DNA of 64,000 nucleotides from JALQUL01 sp040382935 (lineage in GTDB: Bacteria; Pseudomonadota; Gammaproteobacteria; Burkholderiales; Burkholderiaceae_C), in the NCBI GenBank assembly GCA_040382935.1, contig JBEIEP010000011.1, positions 9,642 through 73,641 of the forward strand. Direction: 5' to 3'. Position numbers and translations under genes: made by a program. Positions 51,495 to 60,636 of the stretch are shown here, piece by piece; within the stretch, counting starts at the first letter, position 1, and each line of letters begins with the position of its first letter. The notes under the pieces were generated by a model that worked only from the letters and a program-made list of their open reading frames with translations, was not told the DNA's origin and made no database searches.

Positions 51495-53351
51495 TTAAAT
51501 GGAGGCGATGGACTTGCCTGCCAGCGCCTGGCCTATGCCACGGTTCATGCGGGCGGCGGCAAAGGCTTCGGTGCCTTTGGCCAGTTGCTTGCCTGCTGCT
51601 TCGATGGCGGCGGCGTCTGGTTGTTCGCGCTGGGCAAGGGTGGAGTCCAGCAAGGAATTTAGCTCAGCAAGTTCGTCGGCACTGAGCAGGTCACCGTCTT
51701 TAGCAAGGGCTGAGCGGGTGGCAATAACAAGGCGGTCCAAGTCGACCTGGGCCTCAATCAACGCGCGTTGCGCCATGTCCTGCTCTGCGGTGGCAAAACC
51801 TTCTTGCAGCATGCGGGCGATGTCTTCGTCGGCCAAGCCGTAGGAAGGTTTGACGGTAACCTGTGCCTCTACCCCACTGACCTGCTCTTTGGCCCCCACA
51901 GTGAGTAAGCCGTCGGCATCTACCGTAAAGGTAACGCGGATTCGGGCGGCCCCTGCCGCCATAGGCGGAATACCCCGTAACTCAAAACGTGCCAAGCTAC
52001 GGCAATCGGCCACTTGGTCGCGCTCACCCTGTACCACGTGCAAGGCCAACGCGGTTTGCCCGTCTTTGTAGGTGGTGAAGTCTTGCGCCATGGCGGTGGG
52101 AATGGTTTGGTTGCGCGGCACAATGCGTTCGACCAAACCGCCCATCATCTCCAGCCCCAAGGACAAGGGAATCACATCCAGAAGCAACAGGTTTTGCGCG
52201 CCTGCGTTGCCAGCCAATTGGTTGGCGGATATGGCAGCGCCCAGCGCCACCACTTCGTCGGGGTTGAGGTTGGTGAGTGGTGTTTGTGCAAAAAAATCCG
52301 CCACCGCATGCTGTACCGAAGGGATGCGCGTTGCACCCCCCACCAACACCACGCCCTGCACCTCGGAGGGGGTGAGTTCGGCGTCTTTCAGCACTTTTTT
52401 ACAGGCGGCGATGGTTTGCCGCGTTAAGTGGGCAACCGCCTGCTCGAACTGTTGGCGCGACACTTCAACTTGCAGCGGCCCGCTGGTCAAGTGGGCGGTA
52501 AAAAGCGCGGCGTCTTGGGTAGACAAGCACTCTTTGGTAGCCCTTGCGGCACTTAACAATTGGGCGATATCTTGCGGCGCATGCGCTTTTCGCCCCGCCA
52601 CCGCTAGCACCTCCGCCATCAGGGCTCGGTCGTAATCGTCGCCCCCAAGTGCGGCATTGCCACCCGTGGCAATCACCTCAAACACGCCCTCAGAGAGCCT
52701 AAGCACCGACACGTCAAAAGTGCCACCGCCCAGGTCGTAAATGGCAAAAATGCCCTCGCTTTGATTGTCAAGGCCATAGGCAATGGCCGCAGCCGTGGGT
52801 TCACTGATCAGCCGCAAAACGTTGATACCCGCCAACTGCGCGGCATCTTTGGTGGCCTGGCGCTGGGCCTCGTCAAAATACGCGGGAACGGTGATGACGG
52901 CACCAAATACATCGTCGTTAAAGGTGTCTTCGGCGCGGTACTTGAGGGTGGCCAGTATTTCGGCACTTAACTGAACGGGGGATTTTGCACCGTCCAGGGT
53001 CTCTATCAAAACCATGCCCGGTTGCTCTGAAAACTGGTACGCCATTTGTTGCCGTTCGGCAATGTCGGCCAGGCCGCGACCCATCAGCCGTTTGAACGAA
53101 AGCAAGGTGGGACTGGCCGCATTGGGCGAGCTTTGTAGTGCTTCGTGACCAATCTGCCGTTGGCCTGGGGCCAGGTAGCGCACCGCCGAGGGCAGCAATA
53201 CGCGGCCCTGCGCGTCGGGCAGGCATTCGGACACGCCGTTGCGCACTGCCGCAACCAGGGAATGGGTGGTGCCCAGGTCAATGCCAACCGCCACACGTCG
53301 CTCGTGCGGGTTGGGTGATTGTCCGGGCTCAGAGATTTGAAGTAATGCCAT
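51495..53351 (-). CDS. hscA: Fe-S assembly chaperone HscA (Hsp70 type)
   Basis: 618 residues. ATPase domain with VGIDLGTTHSLVAAVRNG, FDVSVLRLSEGVFEVIATGG and VVLVGGATRIPSVQHAVADF; substrate-binding domain from about 390. It releases Fe-S clusters from IscU with HscB. Between hscB and fdx. Confidence 0.95.
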   Translation of the reverse strand: MALLQISEPGQSPNPHERRVAVGIDLGTTHSLVAAVRNGVSECLPDAQGRVLLPSAVRYLAPGQRQIGHEALQSSPNAASPTLLSFKRLMGRGLADIAERQQMAYQFSEQPGMVLIETLDGAKSPVQLSAEILATLKYRAEDTFNDDVFGAVITVPAYFDEAQRQATKDAAQLAGINVLRLISEPTAAAIAYGLDNQSEGIFAIYDLGGGTFDVSVLRLSEGVFEVIATGGNAALGGDDYDRALMAEVLAVAGRKAHAPQDIAQLLSAARATKECLSTQDAALFTAHLTSGPLQVEVSRQQFEQAVAHLTRQTIAACKKVLKDAELTPSEVQGVVLVGGATRIPSVQHAVADFFAQTPLTNLNPDEVVALGAAISANQLAGNAGAQNLLLLDVIPLSLGLEMMGGLVERIVPRNQTIPTAMAQDFTTYKDGQTALALHVVQGERDQVADCRSLARFELRGIPPMAAGAARIRVTFTVDADGLLTVGAKEQVSGVEAQVTVKPSYGLADEDIARMLQEGFATAEQDMAQRALIEAQVDLDRLVIATRSALAKDGDLLSADELAELNSLLDSTLAQREQPDAAAIEAAGKQLAKGTEAFAAARMNRGIGQALAGKSIASI

Positions 53352-53381
53352 GACGCAGTTGTATCGGTGGTGTCGTTTGCT

Positions 53382-53909
53382 TTAGTTGTGCTGGCTTTCA
53401 ACCGCCTGCGCGGCCTGCGCCGCTAACTTGTCCAAAAACATAATTTGACGAACGAGTAAAGTGGCCGTGGTCAGATTGCGGTCAACATCCAAAGCGGCTT
53501 CTAATTGCTTCCATTGGCTTTGCAAGGCCTCATCAATTTGAGCCAAAAGTGCCTCAGCGCCCGAGGCGTTTTGCACCTCATCCAAGGCCTCGCGCCATTC
53601 GATTTGCTGAATCAGAAAAGCCGATGGCATGGCGGTATTGCTCTCTGCCGCGATAGGATGACCCGCCAGCTCGCACAGGTACTGGGCCCGCTTGAGCGGT
53701 GATTTAAGACGCTGGTAGGCCTCGTTGATACGCACCGACCATTGCAGCGCCAAGCGCTGCGCGGCGGCACCTTCAGAGGCGAATTTGTCGGGATGGGCTT
53801 GGCTTTGCAATTGCGTCCATTTGCTGCGCAGGGCACTGGCGGACTGGGCAAATTGCACGGGTAGCTCGAACAGCACGAAGTCGTTGTCCGCCATCGAAGG
53901 GCTGGTCAT
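53382..53909 (-). CDS. hscB: Fe-S assembly co-chaperone HscB (J-domain)
   Basis: 175 residues from ATG 53909. The J-domain motif is HPDKF near residue 38, in a helical hairpin, then a coiled C-terminal domain that binds IscU. It stimulates HscA. A GTG three codons upstream is less suited because the AGG site lies eight bases before the ATG. Follows iscA by 21 bases. Confidence 0.92.
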   Translation of the reverse strand: MTSPSMADNDFVLFELPVQFAQSASALRSKWTQLQSQAHPDKFASEGAAAQRLALQWSVRINEAYQRLKSPLKRAQYLCELAGHPIAAESNTAMPSAFLIQQIEWREALDEVQNASGAEALLAQIDEALQSQWKQLEAALDVDRNLTTATLLVRQIMFLDKLAAQAAQAVESQHN

Positions 53910-53930
53910 GCCTAGCACCTGCCTTGAGGC

Positions 53931-54257
53931 CTAAACCCGGAACGACTCGCCACAACCGCAACGGTCGCGCTCACGCGGGTTGTTAAATTTGAATCCTTCG
54001 TTCAAGCCTTCACGCACAAAGTCCAGTTCGGTGCCCTCTAAGTAGGGCAGGCTTTTGGGGTCGACCCCAATTTTTACGCCATGGCCTTCAAAGATTTTGT
54101 GCTCCGGGGCAAACTCGTCCAAGTACTCTAGTTTGTAGGCCAAACCGGAGCACCCCGTGGTTCTGACCCCAAGGCTGATGCCAACGCCCTTGCCACGCTT
54201 GGCAAGGTAACGGTTCACGTGGCGCGCGGCGGCTTCGGTCAAGGTAATGGATGACAT
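53931..54257 (-). CDS. iscA: Iron-sulfur assembly protein IscA
   Basis: 108 residues. A-type carrier: first Cys in RTTGCSGLAYKLEY and the closing pair in DRCGCGESF. It holds or delivers clusters to targets. About 40 bases after iscU. Confidence 0.94.
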   Translation of the reverse strand: MSSITLTEAAARHVNRYLAKRGKGVGISLGVRTTGCSGLAYKLEYLDEFAPEHKIFEGHGVKIGVDPKSLPYLEGTELDFVREGLNEGFKFNNPRERDRCGCGESFRV

Positions 54258-54299
54258 GGCAAGTTCAAGTTAGGGTCTGGCGTGGGCGGCTGATGTCCA

Positions 54300-54695
54300 T
54301 CAGGCCACAGCGGCCGTTTGCTTTTTGCGGTAGTCCTCAACCGCCGCTTTGATCGCGTCTTCGGCCAGAATAGAGCAGTGAATTTTGACGGGCGGCAGTG
54401 CCAATTCTTCGGCAATTTCACTGTTTTTAAGTGCGGCGGCCTGGTCTAAGGTTTTGCCTTTGACCCATTCGGTGACCAAGGATGACGAGGCAATCGCTGA
54501 GCCACAACCATAGGTTTTAAAGCGAGCATCCTCAATAATGCCCGTTTGCGGGTTCACTTTGATCTGCAGCTTCATGACGTCGCCGCAGGCGGGCGCACCC
54601 ACCATGCCTGTGCCGACTGAATCGTCGCCTTTTTCAAAGCTACCCACATTGCGGGGATTTTCGTAGTGATCTACAACTTTTTCTGAATAGGCCAT
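54300..54695 (-). CDS. iscU: Fe-S cluster scaffold IscU
   Basis: 131 residues. Three cluster-binding Cys lie in GAPACGDVMKLQIKV, TYGCGSAIASSSLVTEW and KIHCSILAEDAI. The chaperone-recognition loop LPPVKI is intact. Start ATG 54695 (MAYSEKVVDHYENPRN). Confidence 0.96.
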   Translation of the reverse strand: MAYSEKVVDHYENPRNVGSFEKGDDSVGTGMVGAPACGDVMKLQIKVNPQTGIIEDARFKTYGCGSAIASSSLVTEWVKGKTLDQAAALKNSEIAEELALPPVKIHCSILAEDAIKAAVEDYRKKQTAAVA

Positions 54696-54759
54696 TTTTT
54701 TACCTTCTAGGGTTACATTCAAATCTATCAAACTGACACGGTGCCAACTGGGCAATGGC

Positions 54760-55983
54760 TTAGTGAGCCGCCCACTGAATGGTGCTTAAATCAACGCCAT
54801 CTTGGTACATCTCCCACAGCGGGCTGAGCTCGCGCAGTTTGGCAACGTTTTCTCGTATGGCCGCAATGGCCGTGTCGATTTCTTGCTCGGTGGTAAAGCG
54901 CCCTATCGTCATACGCAAACTGCTGTGGGCCAGTTCATCGCTGCGGCCCAAGGCGCGTAACACGTAGCTGGGCTCTAAGCTGGCCGACGTACACGCCGAC
55001 CCGCTAGATACCGCCAAGCCCTTCACACCCATGATGAGCGACTCACCCTCAACAAAGTTAAAGCTCATGTTGACGTTGTGAGGAATGCGTTTTTCTGGGT
55101 GACCGTTGATAAAGACCTGTTCCAAATCTGCCAGGCCGGCCACCAAGCGGTCGTGCAGGGCTTGAATACGGGTGTTGTCGGCGTCCATTTCTAAGCGGGC
55201 AATTCGAAACGCCTCGCCCATACCCACAATTTGGTGCGTGGCAAGGGTGCCAGAGCGCATACCGCGTTCGTGCCCTCCCCCGTGCATTTGCGCCTCAAGG
55301 CGGATACGGGGTTTGCGCCGTACAAAGAGCGCGCCAATGCCCTTGGGACCGTAGGTTTTGTGGGCGGTCAAGCTCATTAAATCGACGGGTAGGGTGGCCA
55401 AATCCACCGCAATGCGCCCAGTGGCCTGCGCCGCATCCACGTGAAAGATCACGCCTTTGGCACGACAAATGGCACCAATTGAAGCAATATCCTGAACCAC
55501 ACCAATCTCATTGTTCACGGCCATCACACTGGCCAAAATGGTGTCGGGACGGATGGCGGCGCTAAATACGCTGAGGTCTAGCAGGCCATCGGCTTGAACA
55601 TCTAAATAGGTGACCTCAAACCCTTTGCGCTCAAGCTCTCTACACGTGTCCAAAACCGCTTTGTGCTCTGTTTTAACGGTGATGATGTGCTTGCCCTTGC
55701 CTTGGTAAAACCCGGCCGCGCCTTTAAGGGCTAAATTGTTCGATTCAGTGGCGCCGCTGGTCCAAATGATTTCGCGCGGGTCGGCGCCTATCAGTGCAGC
55801 CACGTTCTCACGGGCGGCCTCTACTGCAGCCTCGGCTTCCCAGCCCCAGGCGTGACTGCGCGACGCAGGGTTGCCAAAGTGCTCACGCAACCAGGGAATC
55901 ATGGCATCGACCACCCGTGGATCGCACGGCGTGGTGGCGCTGTAATCGAGGTAAATCGGTAAATGGGGGGTTGCAGACATCAT
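54760..55983 (-). CDS. iscS: Cysteine desulfurase IscS
   Basis: 407 residues (406 if the second ATG is used). PLP lysine in SLTAHKTYGPKGIGALF and the mobile catalytic Cys in SSGSACTSASLEPSYVLRAL. It takes sulfur from cysteine for clusters. TAATG couples it to iscR; AAAGG is closer to ideal distance for the second ATG at 55980. Confidence 0.95.
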   Translation of the reverse strand: MMSATPHLPIYLDYSATTPCDPRVVDAMIPWLREHFGNPASRSHAWGWEAEAAVEAARENVAALIGADPREIIWTSGATESNNLALKGAAGFYQGKGKHIITVKTEHKAVLDTCRELERKGFEVTYLDVQADGLLDLSVFSAAIRPDTILASVMAVNNEIGVVQDIASIGAICRAKGVIFHVDAAQATGRIAVDLATLPVDLMSLTAHKTYGPKGIGALFVRRKPRIRLEAQMHGGGHERGMRSGTLATHQIVGMGEAFRIARLEMDADNTRIQALHDRLVAGLADLEQVFINGHPEKRIPHNVNMSFNFVEGESLIMGVKGLAVSSGSACTSASLEPSYVLRALGRSDELAHSSLRMTIGRFTTEQEIDTAIAAIRENVAKLRELSPLWEMYQDGVDLSTIQWAAH

Positions 55984-56522
55984 TAACCTTTCGCCGCGGC
56001 CATAGTGCCAAGCGCAAACACCGAATTGGGCGCGTTGCTAGCGATAGGCTTTTGAACCGGCATGGGCGCAATACCCCGTCGGACAAGGGGTTTGAAGTCG
56101 GCTTCTACGCCCTTGGCCAGTTGGTCTTCCACTAATTTTTGCAAGGTGACGGAATTCAGAAATTCCACCATTTTGGCGTTCAACGAAGTCCACAAGTCGT
56201 GCGTCATACACCGGCCCGATTCGCCCTGGCAATTTTCTTTGCCGGCGCAGCCTGTGGCGTCCAGTGGCTCGTCTACGGACAGCACAATGTCGGTCACTGA
56301 AATTTCATTCATGGCGCGGCCCAGCATATAACCCCCACCTGGCCCACGGGTGGATTCCACCAAGCCATTGCGGCGCAATTTGCCAAACAACTGCTCAAGG
56401 TAAGACAGGGAAATTTTTTGCCGTTGACTGATCGCAGCCAAAGTAACGGGGCCGGCGGACTGACGCAAGGCCAAATCGATCATGGCCGTGACGGCGAACC
56501 GTCCTTTGGTGGTTAAACGCAT
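55983..56522 (-). CDS. iscR: Fe-S dependent repressor IscR
   Basis: 179 residues. Rrf2 winged helix (MRLTTKGRFAVTAMIDLALR) and the cluster ligands CAGKENCQGESGRCMTH (three Cys and His, about 92-107). With a cluster it represses its own isc operon. The C-terminal tail of about 35 residues is longer than in E. coli. Upstream lies a type 1 IscR-like site. Confidence 0.95.
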   Translation of the reverse strand: MRLTTKGRFAVTAMIDLALRQSAGPVTLAAISQRQKISLSYLEQLFGKLRRNGLVESTRGPGGGYMLGRAMNEISVTDIVLSVDEPLDATGCAGKENCQGESGRCMTHDLWTSLNAKMVEFLNSVTLQKLVEDQLAKGVEADFKPLVRRGIAPMPVQKPIASNAPNSVFALGTMAAAKG

Positions 56523-56559
56523 CGCAACACCTTTCGCTGGTTTGACAAAATCAATTCGA

Positions 56560-56584
56560 ATACCCTAGTAACGGGCTCAAGTAT
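56560..56584 (-). promoter_or_regulatory. IscR type 1-like site before iscR
   Basis: The 25-bp minus-strand element starts ATACTTGA and ends GGGTAT, which fits the outer bases of the type 1 site (ATASYYGACTR and its mirror RRSTAT), with several mismatches in the middle. Placed 37 bases upstream of the iscR ATG. Seen: the match; inferred: autorepression. Confidence 0.5.
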
Positions 56585-56616
56585 ATCAAAGACCTAGCAA
56601 AACGTTCGGGAATTAG

Positions 56617-56777
56617 TAACCCTCTGCAACATCCCTGTGGGATCGTGACGGTCGGATCAGGATGGGATGCAAGGCGACTTTTTGAAGCCAATAGCGAGCC
56701 TATTGGCAAGAAAAGCAACGCAGCAGACCGCCTGAGCCCGGCTGCTCACGGGCCACATGGGGTGTTGTAGGGGGTTA
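56617..56777. mobile_element. 161-bp palindromic MITE, diverged copy 3
   Basis: Between iscR and uvrB. Ends TAACCCTCTGCAACATCCC and GGGGTGTTGTAGGGGGTTA are imperfect inverted repeats; TTAG (56613-56616) and CTAG (56778-56781) flank them. Length is again exactly 161 bp. In the reverse orientation its centre aligns with the other copies (CAAGGCG, then a hairpin, then AAAAGC-AACGCAG). The central stem GCCAATAG/CTATTGGC (56687-56694 and 56700-56707) replaces CATACC/GGTATG of copy 2, so pairing but not sequence is kept. Confidence 0.7.
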
Positions 56778-56790
56778 CTAGCAATAACCC

Positions 56791-58911
56791 TTATTTTAAG
56801 AGTGGAATCACCTTGGCATCACTGACGCTGGCCCCAAACACCTGCTCTTTAAGCATGGCCAACTGGTCGCGCACCTGGGCGGCTTTTTCAAACTCCAGGT
56901 CTCTGGCGTGTTGCACCATGAGTTTTTCAAGGCGTTTGATCTCACGCGCCAAGTCTTTTTCTGACAAGTCCTCGGCGGCAGCCCGTTGTTGGGCTTGTAG
57001 GTCTAGGCGTTTGCCTTCTTCTTTGGATTTTTCGCTGTACACCCCGTCGATCAGGTCACGCACTTTTTTCAGGATGGTTTTGGGGGTAATGCCGTGGGTT
57101 TCGTTGAACAGGATTTGCTTGGCCCTGCGGCGTTCGGTTTCGCCAATGGCGCGCGCCATAGAGTCGGTCACGCGGTCGGCGTACAAAATGGCCATGCCGC
57201 CCACGTTACGCGCGGCCCTGCCAATGGTTTGAATCAAACTACGTTCAGAGCGCAAAAAACCCTCTTTGTCCGCATCCAGTATGGCCACCAAAGACACCTC
57301 TGGCAGATCCAGGCCCTCGCGCAACAGGTTAATTCCCACCAGCACGTCAAAAGTGCCCAGGCGCAAATCGCGCAAAATCTCTACCCGCTCCACGGTGTCA
57401 ACGTCGCTGTGCAAATACCGCACTTTGACGCCGTTATCTGACAGGTAATCCGTTAGCTGCTCGGCCATGCGCTTGGTTAAGGTGGTAATGAGCACCCGCT
57501 CGTTTTTGTTGACCCGAATGCGAATCTCTTGCATCACGTCGTCCACCTGCGATTGCGCGGGCCGTACCTCGACCAAGGGGTCCACCAAGCCTGTGGGGCG
57601 CACCAATTGCTCTACCACCGCACCACCCTGGGCTCTCTCCCAATCGCCCGGCGTGGCCGACACAAACACCACTTGGCGCATCTTGGTTTTGAACTCTTCA
57701 AACTTAAGGGGGCGGTTGTCTAGGGCGCTGGGCAACCTAAAACCGTATTCCACCAAGGTGGTTTTGCGCGAACGGTCGCCGCTGTACATGGCGTTGAGCT
57801 GGCCAATCATGACGTGGCTCTCGTCCAAAAACATCAGGCTGTCGAGCGGCAGGTAATCGGTCAGTGTGGCCGGTGGGTCACCGGGTGCACCGCCGGTTAA
57901 ATGGCGGCTGTAGTTTTCAATGCCCTTGCAGTGCCCTACTTCGCTCAGCATTTCCAGATCAAAACGGGTGCGTTGCTCTAGGCGTTGCGCCTCTACCAGT
58001 TTGCCGTCGGCCAGCAATTGCGCCAAGCGCACGCGCAACTCTTCTTTGATGGTCTCCACCGCCGCCAATACCTGGTCACGAGGGGTCACGTAGTGGCTGC
58101 TGGGGTACACCGTAAAGCGCGGTATTTTTTGCTGAATTCGACCGGTCAGCGGATCAAACAAAGACAGGCTTTCTACCTCGTCATCAAACAACTCAATGCG
58201 TATCGCCAACTCTGAGTGCTCGGCCGGGAACACATCGATGGTGTCACCACGCACCCTAAACGCGCCACGGGTGAACTCAATGTCGTTGCGGTCGTATTGC
58301 ATGCGCACCAGTTGGGTAATGGCATCGCGTTGATTAAGCTTATCGCCCACGCGCAGGGTCATAATCATCTTGTGATAGGACTCGGGCGCGCCAATACCGT
58401 AAATGGCCGACACAGTGGCCACAATCACCACATCGCGCCGCTCCAATAGACTCTTGGTACACGACAGCCGCATCTGCTCAATATGCTCGTTAATGGCCGA
58501 GTCTTTTTCGATAAACAAATCGCGCTGGGGCACGTAGGCCTCGGGCTGGTAGTAGTCGTAATAGCTCACAAAGTATTCCACCGCATTGCGCGGGAAAAAC
58601 TCTCTAAATTCACTGTACAACTGCGCCGCCAAGGTCTTGTTGGGAGCAAAAATAATGGCAGGCCTGCCCATTTGCGCGATCACATTGGCCATGGTAAAGG
58701 TTTTGCCTGAACCGGTCACCCCCAACAAAACCTGAAACGATTCACCGTCGGCAATGCCCTCGGCCAACTGGGCGATGGCCGTGGGCTGGTCGCCAGCGGG
58801 TGCATAGGGCTGGTACAGCTCGAACGGCGAGTTAGGAAAGCGCACGAAATGACCTTCTGGGATGGTCGGTGCGGCAACCCGTTCAGGGGTAGGGAGTGGG
58901 ACAATAGCCAT
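56791..58911 (-). CDS. uvrB: Excinuclease ABC subunit UvrB
   Basis: 706 residues. P-loop GVTGSGKTFTMANVIA, the beta-hairpin YYDYYQPEAYVPQRD, helicase motifs (NLLREGLDLPEVSLVAILDA, QTIGRAARN) and a C-terminal UVR domain (about 630-670) that binds UvrC. It verifies damage in nucleotide excision repair. The N-terminal 20 residues before the core are longer than in E. coli. Confidence 0.97.
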   Translation of the reverse strand: MAIVPLPTPERVAAPTIPEGHFVRFPNSPFELYQPYAPAGDQPTAIAQLAEGIADGESFQVLLGVTGSGKTFTMANVIAQMGRPAIIFAPNKTLAAQLYSEFREFFPRNAVEYFVSYYDYYQPEAYVPQRDLFIEKDSAINEHIEQMRLSCTKSLLERRDVVIVATVSAIYGIGAPESYHKMIMTLRVGDKLNQRDAITQLVRMQYDRNDIEFTRGAFRVRGDTIDVFPAEHSELAIRIELFDDEVESLSLFDPLTGRIQQKIPRFTVYPSSHYVTPRDQVLAAVETIKEELRVRLAQLLADGKLVEAQRLEQRTRFDLEMLSEVGHCKGIENYSRHLTGGAPGDPPATLTDYLPLDSLMFLDESHVMIGQLNAMYSGDRSRKTTLVEYGFRLPSALDNRPLKFEEFKTKMRQVVFVSATPGDWERAQGGAVVEQLVRPTGLVDPLVEVRPAQSQVDDVMQEIRIRVNKNERVLITTLTKRMAEQLTDYLSDNGVKVRYLHSDVDTVERVEILRDLRLGTFDVLVGINLLREGLDLPEVSLVAILDADKEGFLRSERSLIQTIGRAARNVGGMAILYADRVTDSMARAIGETERRRAKQILFNETHGITPKTILKKVRDLIDGVYSEKSKEEGKRLDLQAQQRAAAEDLSEKDLAREIKRLEKLMVQHARDLEFEKAAQVRDQLAMLKEQVFGASVSDAKVIPLLK

Positions 58912-59266
58912 ATCGGTAATCAGGATTTGCTAGGTGCAAGTGGTTTTACATTGTAGGCAGTCTAGGTGTGCACATTGGCCATAGCGTGTCAGTAGACATT
59001 TAAGGAACCTCTGCAAAACCCCATGCGCGATCTGAGGCCCCAATAATGGCGCCCCACTGCGTTGGCTTTTTGGCTCATACCGCCCGGTATGATCTGCAAA
59101 ATCCGCCTTGTGGTGCATCCATTCTCGTGGCTCATATCTACACAGCGAGTTTTGCAGAGGTTCCTTAAACCCTCGTTGTAAAATGTTGCGGTGCAAACAT
59201 GTCTAACTTCCTCTGGCACCATTGATGGAAGTTCAACCCGCTTCAAGCTCCCTGCGAAAGAGAAAA
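58912..59266. other. Intergenic region between divergent uvrB and aminotransferase genes
   Basis: 355 bases with no gene. It holds MITE copy 2 (59004-59164); the rest should carry both promoters. No clear -35/-10 pair was identified by eye. Confidence 0.5.
59004..59164. mobile_element. 161-bp palindromic MITE, copy 2
   Basis: Ends GGAACCTCTGCAAAAC and GTTTTGCAGAGGTTCC are perfect terminal repeats flanked by TTAA (59000-59003 and 59165-59168). The centre holds CATACC-GCCC-GGTATG (59076-59091), and the whole unit is an imperfect palindrome. Relative to copy 1 the outer pair A/T has changed on both ends together (GGATCC to GGAACC/GGTTCC). Confidence 0.87.
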
Positions 59267-60463
59267 ATGTCTTTGTTTTCTAACGTAAGCCTCGCCCCCC
59301 GTGACCCGATTTTGGGACTTAACGAGCAATTTGCCTCCGACACCAATCCCAACAAAGTGAATTTAGGCGTAGGGGTGTACTTTGACGACAACGGCAAGTT
59401 ACCCGTTTTGAACTGCGTGCAAGCGGCCGAGCAAGCCATTGCCGCCACACCCAAACCCCGTGGCTATTTACCTATTGACGGCATTGCCGCCTACGACGAA
59501 GGCGTCAAAAACCTGGTGTTTGGTGCGGGCAGCGAGGTGTTGCAGGCGGGCCGTGTGGCCACCGTGCAGTGCATTGGCGGCACGGGCGGCTTAAAGGTAG
59601 GCGCGGATTTTTTGAAAAACGTGTCACCCAACGCCCAGGTGCTGATTAGCGACCCCAGTTGGGACAACCACCGCGCACTGTTTACCAATGCGGGTTTTGT
59701 GGTGAACAATTACCGTTACTACGATGCCGCCACGCGCAGCCTTGATTTTGCTGGCATGCTGGCCGACCTGACCGCCGCACAACCCAACACCATCGTGGTT
59801 TTGCATGCCCGTTGCCACAACCCCACGGGTTACGACATCACCCCTGCGCAGTGGGACCAAGTGGTGCAGGTGTGTACCGAGCGCCAACTCACACCATTTT
59901 TGGACATGGCCTACCAAGGTTTTGCAGACGGCCTAACAGAGGACGGACAAGTCGTGCAAAAGTTTGTGGCCGCTGGCCAGCAGATTTTTGTGTCTACCTC
60001 GTTTAGCAAAAGCTTTAGCCTGTATGGCGAACGCGTGGGCGCTTTGAGTGTGGTGTGCGCCAGCAAAGAAGAGGCCAGCCGCGTGCTAAGCCAGCTCAAA
60101 ATTGCGATTCGCACCAACTACAGCAACCCACCCACCCACGGCGCTACCGTGGTAGCCATGGTACTGGGCACCCCTGCCCTGCGCGCCCAATGGGAGGCCG
60201 AACTGGGCGAGATGCGTACCCGCATTAAGGCCATGCGCCAAAAATTGGTCGACGGCTTGAAGGCGGCGGGCGTTAAGGCCGATATGTCGTTTATTACCGA
60301 GCAAGTGGGCATGTTTAGCTACTCGGGCCTGTCCAAAGACCAAATGGTACGCCTGCGCACCGAGTTTGGCGTGTACGGTACCGACACCGGACGTATGTGC
60401 GTGGCCGCGCTCAATAGCAAAAATATTGACTACGTTTGTGCTTGTATTGCCAAGGTGATGTGA
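59267..60463 (+). CDS. Aspartate/aromatic amino acid aminotransferase (class I)
   Basis: 398 residues. PLP lysine in TSFSKSFSLYGERVGALSVV and the conserved RCHNPTGYDITPAQWDQVVQ (note Arg-Cys where most members have His-Asn-Cys-Cys-His). It fits AspC/TyrB and swaps an amino group between an amino acid and 2-oxoglutarate. I chose ATG 59267 (MSLFSNVSLAPRDPILGLNE); a longer frame from ATG 59225 is less likely since AAGAGA lies close to ATG 59267. It is divergent from uvrB. Confidence 0.87.
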   Translation: MSLFSNVSLAPRDPILGLNEQFASDTNPNKVNLGVGVYFDDNGKLPVLNCVQAAEQAIAATPKPRGYLPIDGIAAYDEGVKNLVFGAGSEVLQAGRVATVQCIGGTGGLKVGADFLKNVSPNAQVLISDPSWDNHRALFTNAGFVVNNYRYYDAATRSLDFAGMLADLTAAQPNTIVVLHARCHNPTGYDITPAQWDQVVQVCTERQLTPFLDMAYQGFADGLTEDGQVVQKFVAAGQQIFVSTSFSKSFSLYGERVGALSVVCASKEEASRVLSQLKIAIRTNYSNPPTHGATVVAMVLGTPALRAQWEAELGEMRTRIKAMRQKLVDGLKAAGVKADMSFITEQVGMFSYSGLSKDQMVRLRTEFGVYGTDTGRMCVAALNSKNIDYVCACIAKVM

Positions 60464-60470
60464 CTGCGGT

Positions 60471-60491
60471 TTGTGGCCTTGATGGCCACAA
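60471..60491 (+). repeat. Short hairpin after the aminotransferase gene
   Basis: TTGTGGCC and GGCCACAA (8-bp arms, 5-base loop) lie seven bases past the stop. The T-run is missing, so it may be a rho-dependent or RNA-stabilising end. Confidence 0.4.
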
Positions 60492-60602
60492 CTGTTGCCG
60501 ATGTTGATTGGTTTGCGATACCACGCCGCAGACAATTAAGCGCATTCCCCTAAATGTCACCCGCGCGATGTTCTGCGCGCACAACTCACGTTAAACTGTT
60601 AT

Positions 60603-60616
60603 ATTGCACTGCAACA
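60603..60616 (+). promoter_or_regulatory. Candidate PhaR-type site upstream of phaZ
   Basis: ATTGCACTGCAACAT contains TGCA-TGCA half-sites of the kind bound by PhaR, the polyhydroxyalkanoate-responsive repressor. It lies about 20 bases before the phaZ ATG. Tentative. Confidence 0.3.
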
Positions 60617-60636
60617 TAATTGATTAAGGCCGTTCC

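Noticed and set aside
56771..56789. Hairpin GGGTTA/TAACCC as uvrB terminator
   Set aside because: It forms from the MITE end and its flank, and no T-run follows on the uvrB strand.
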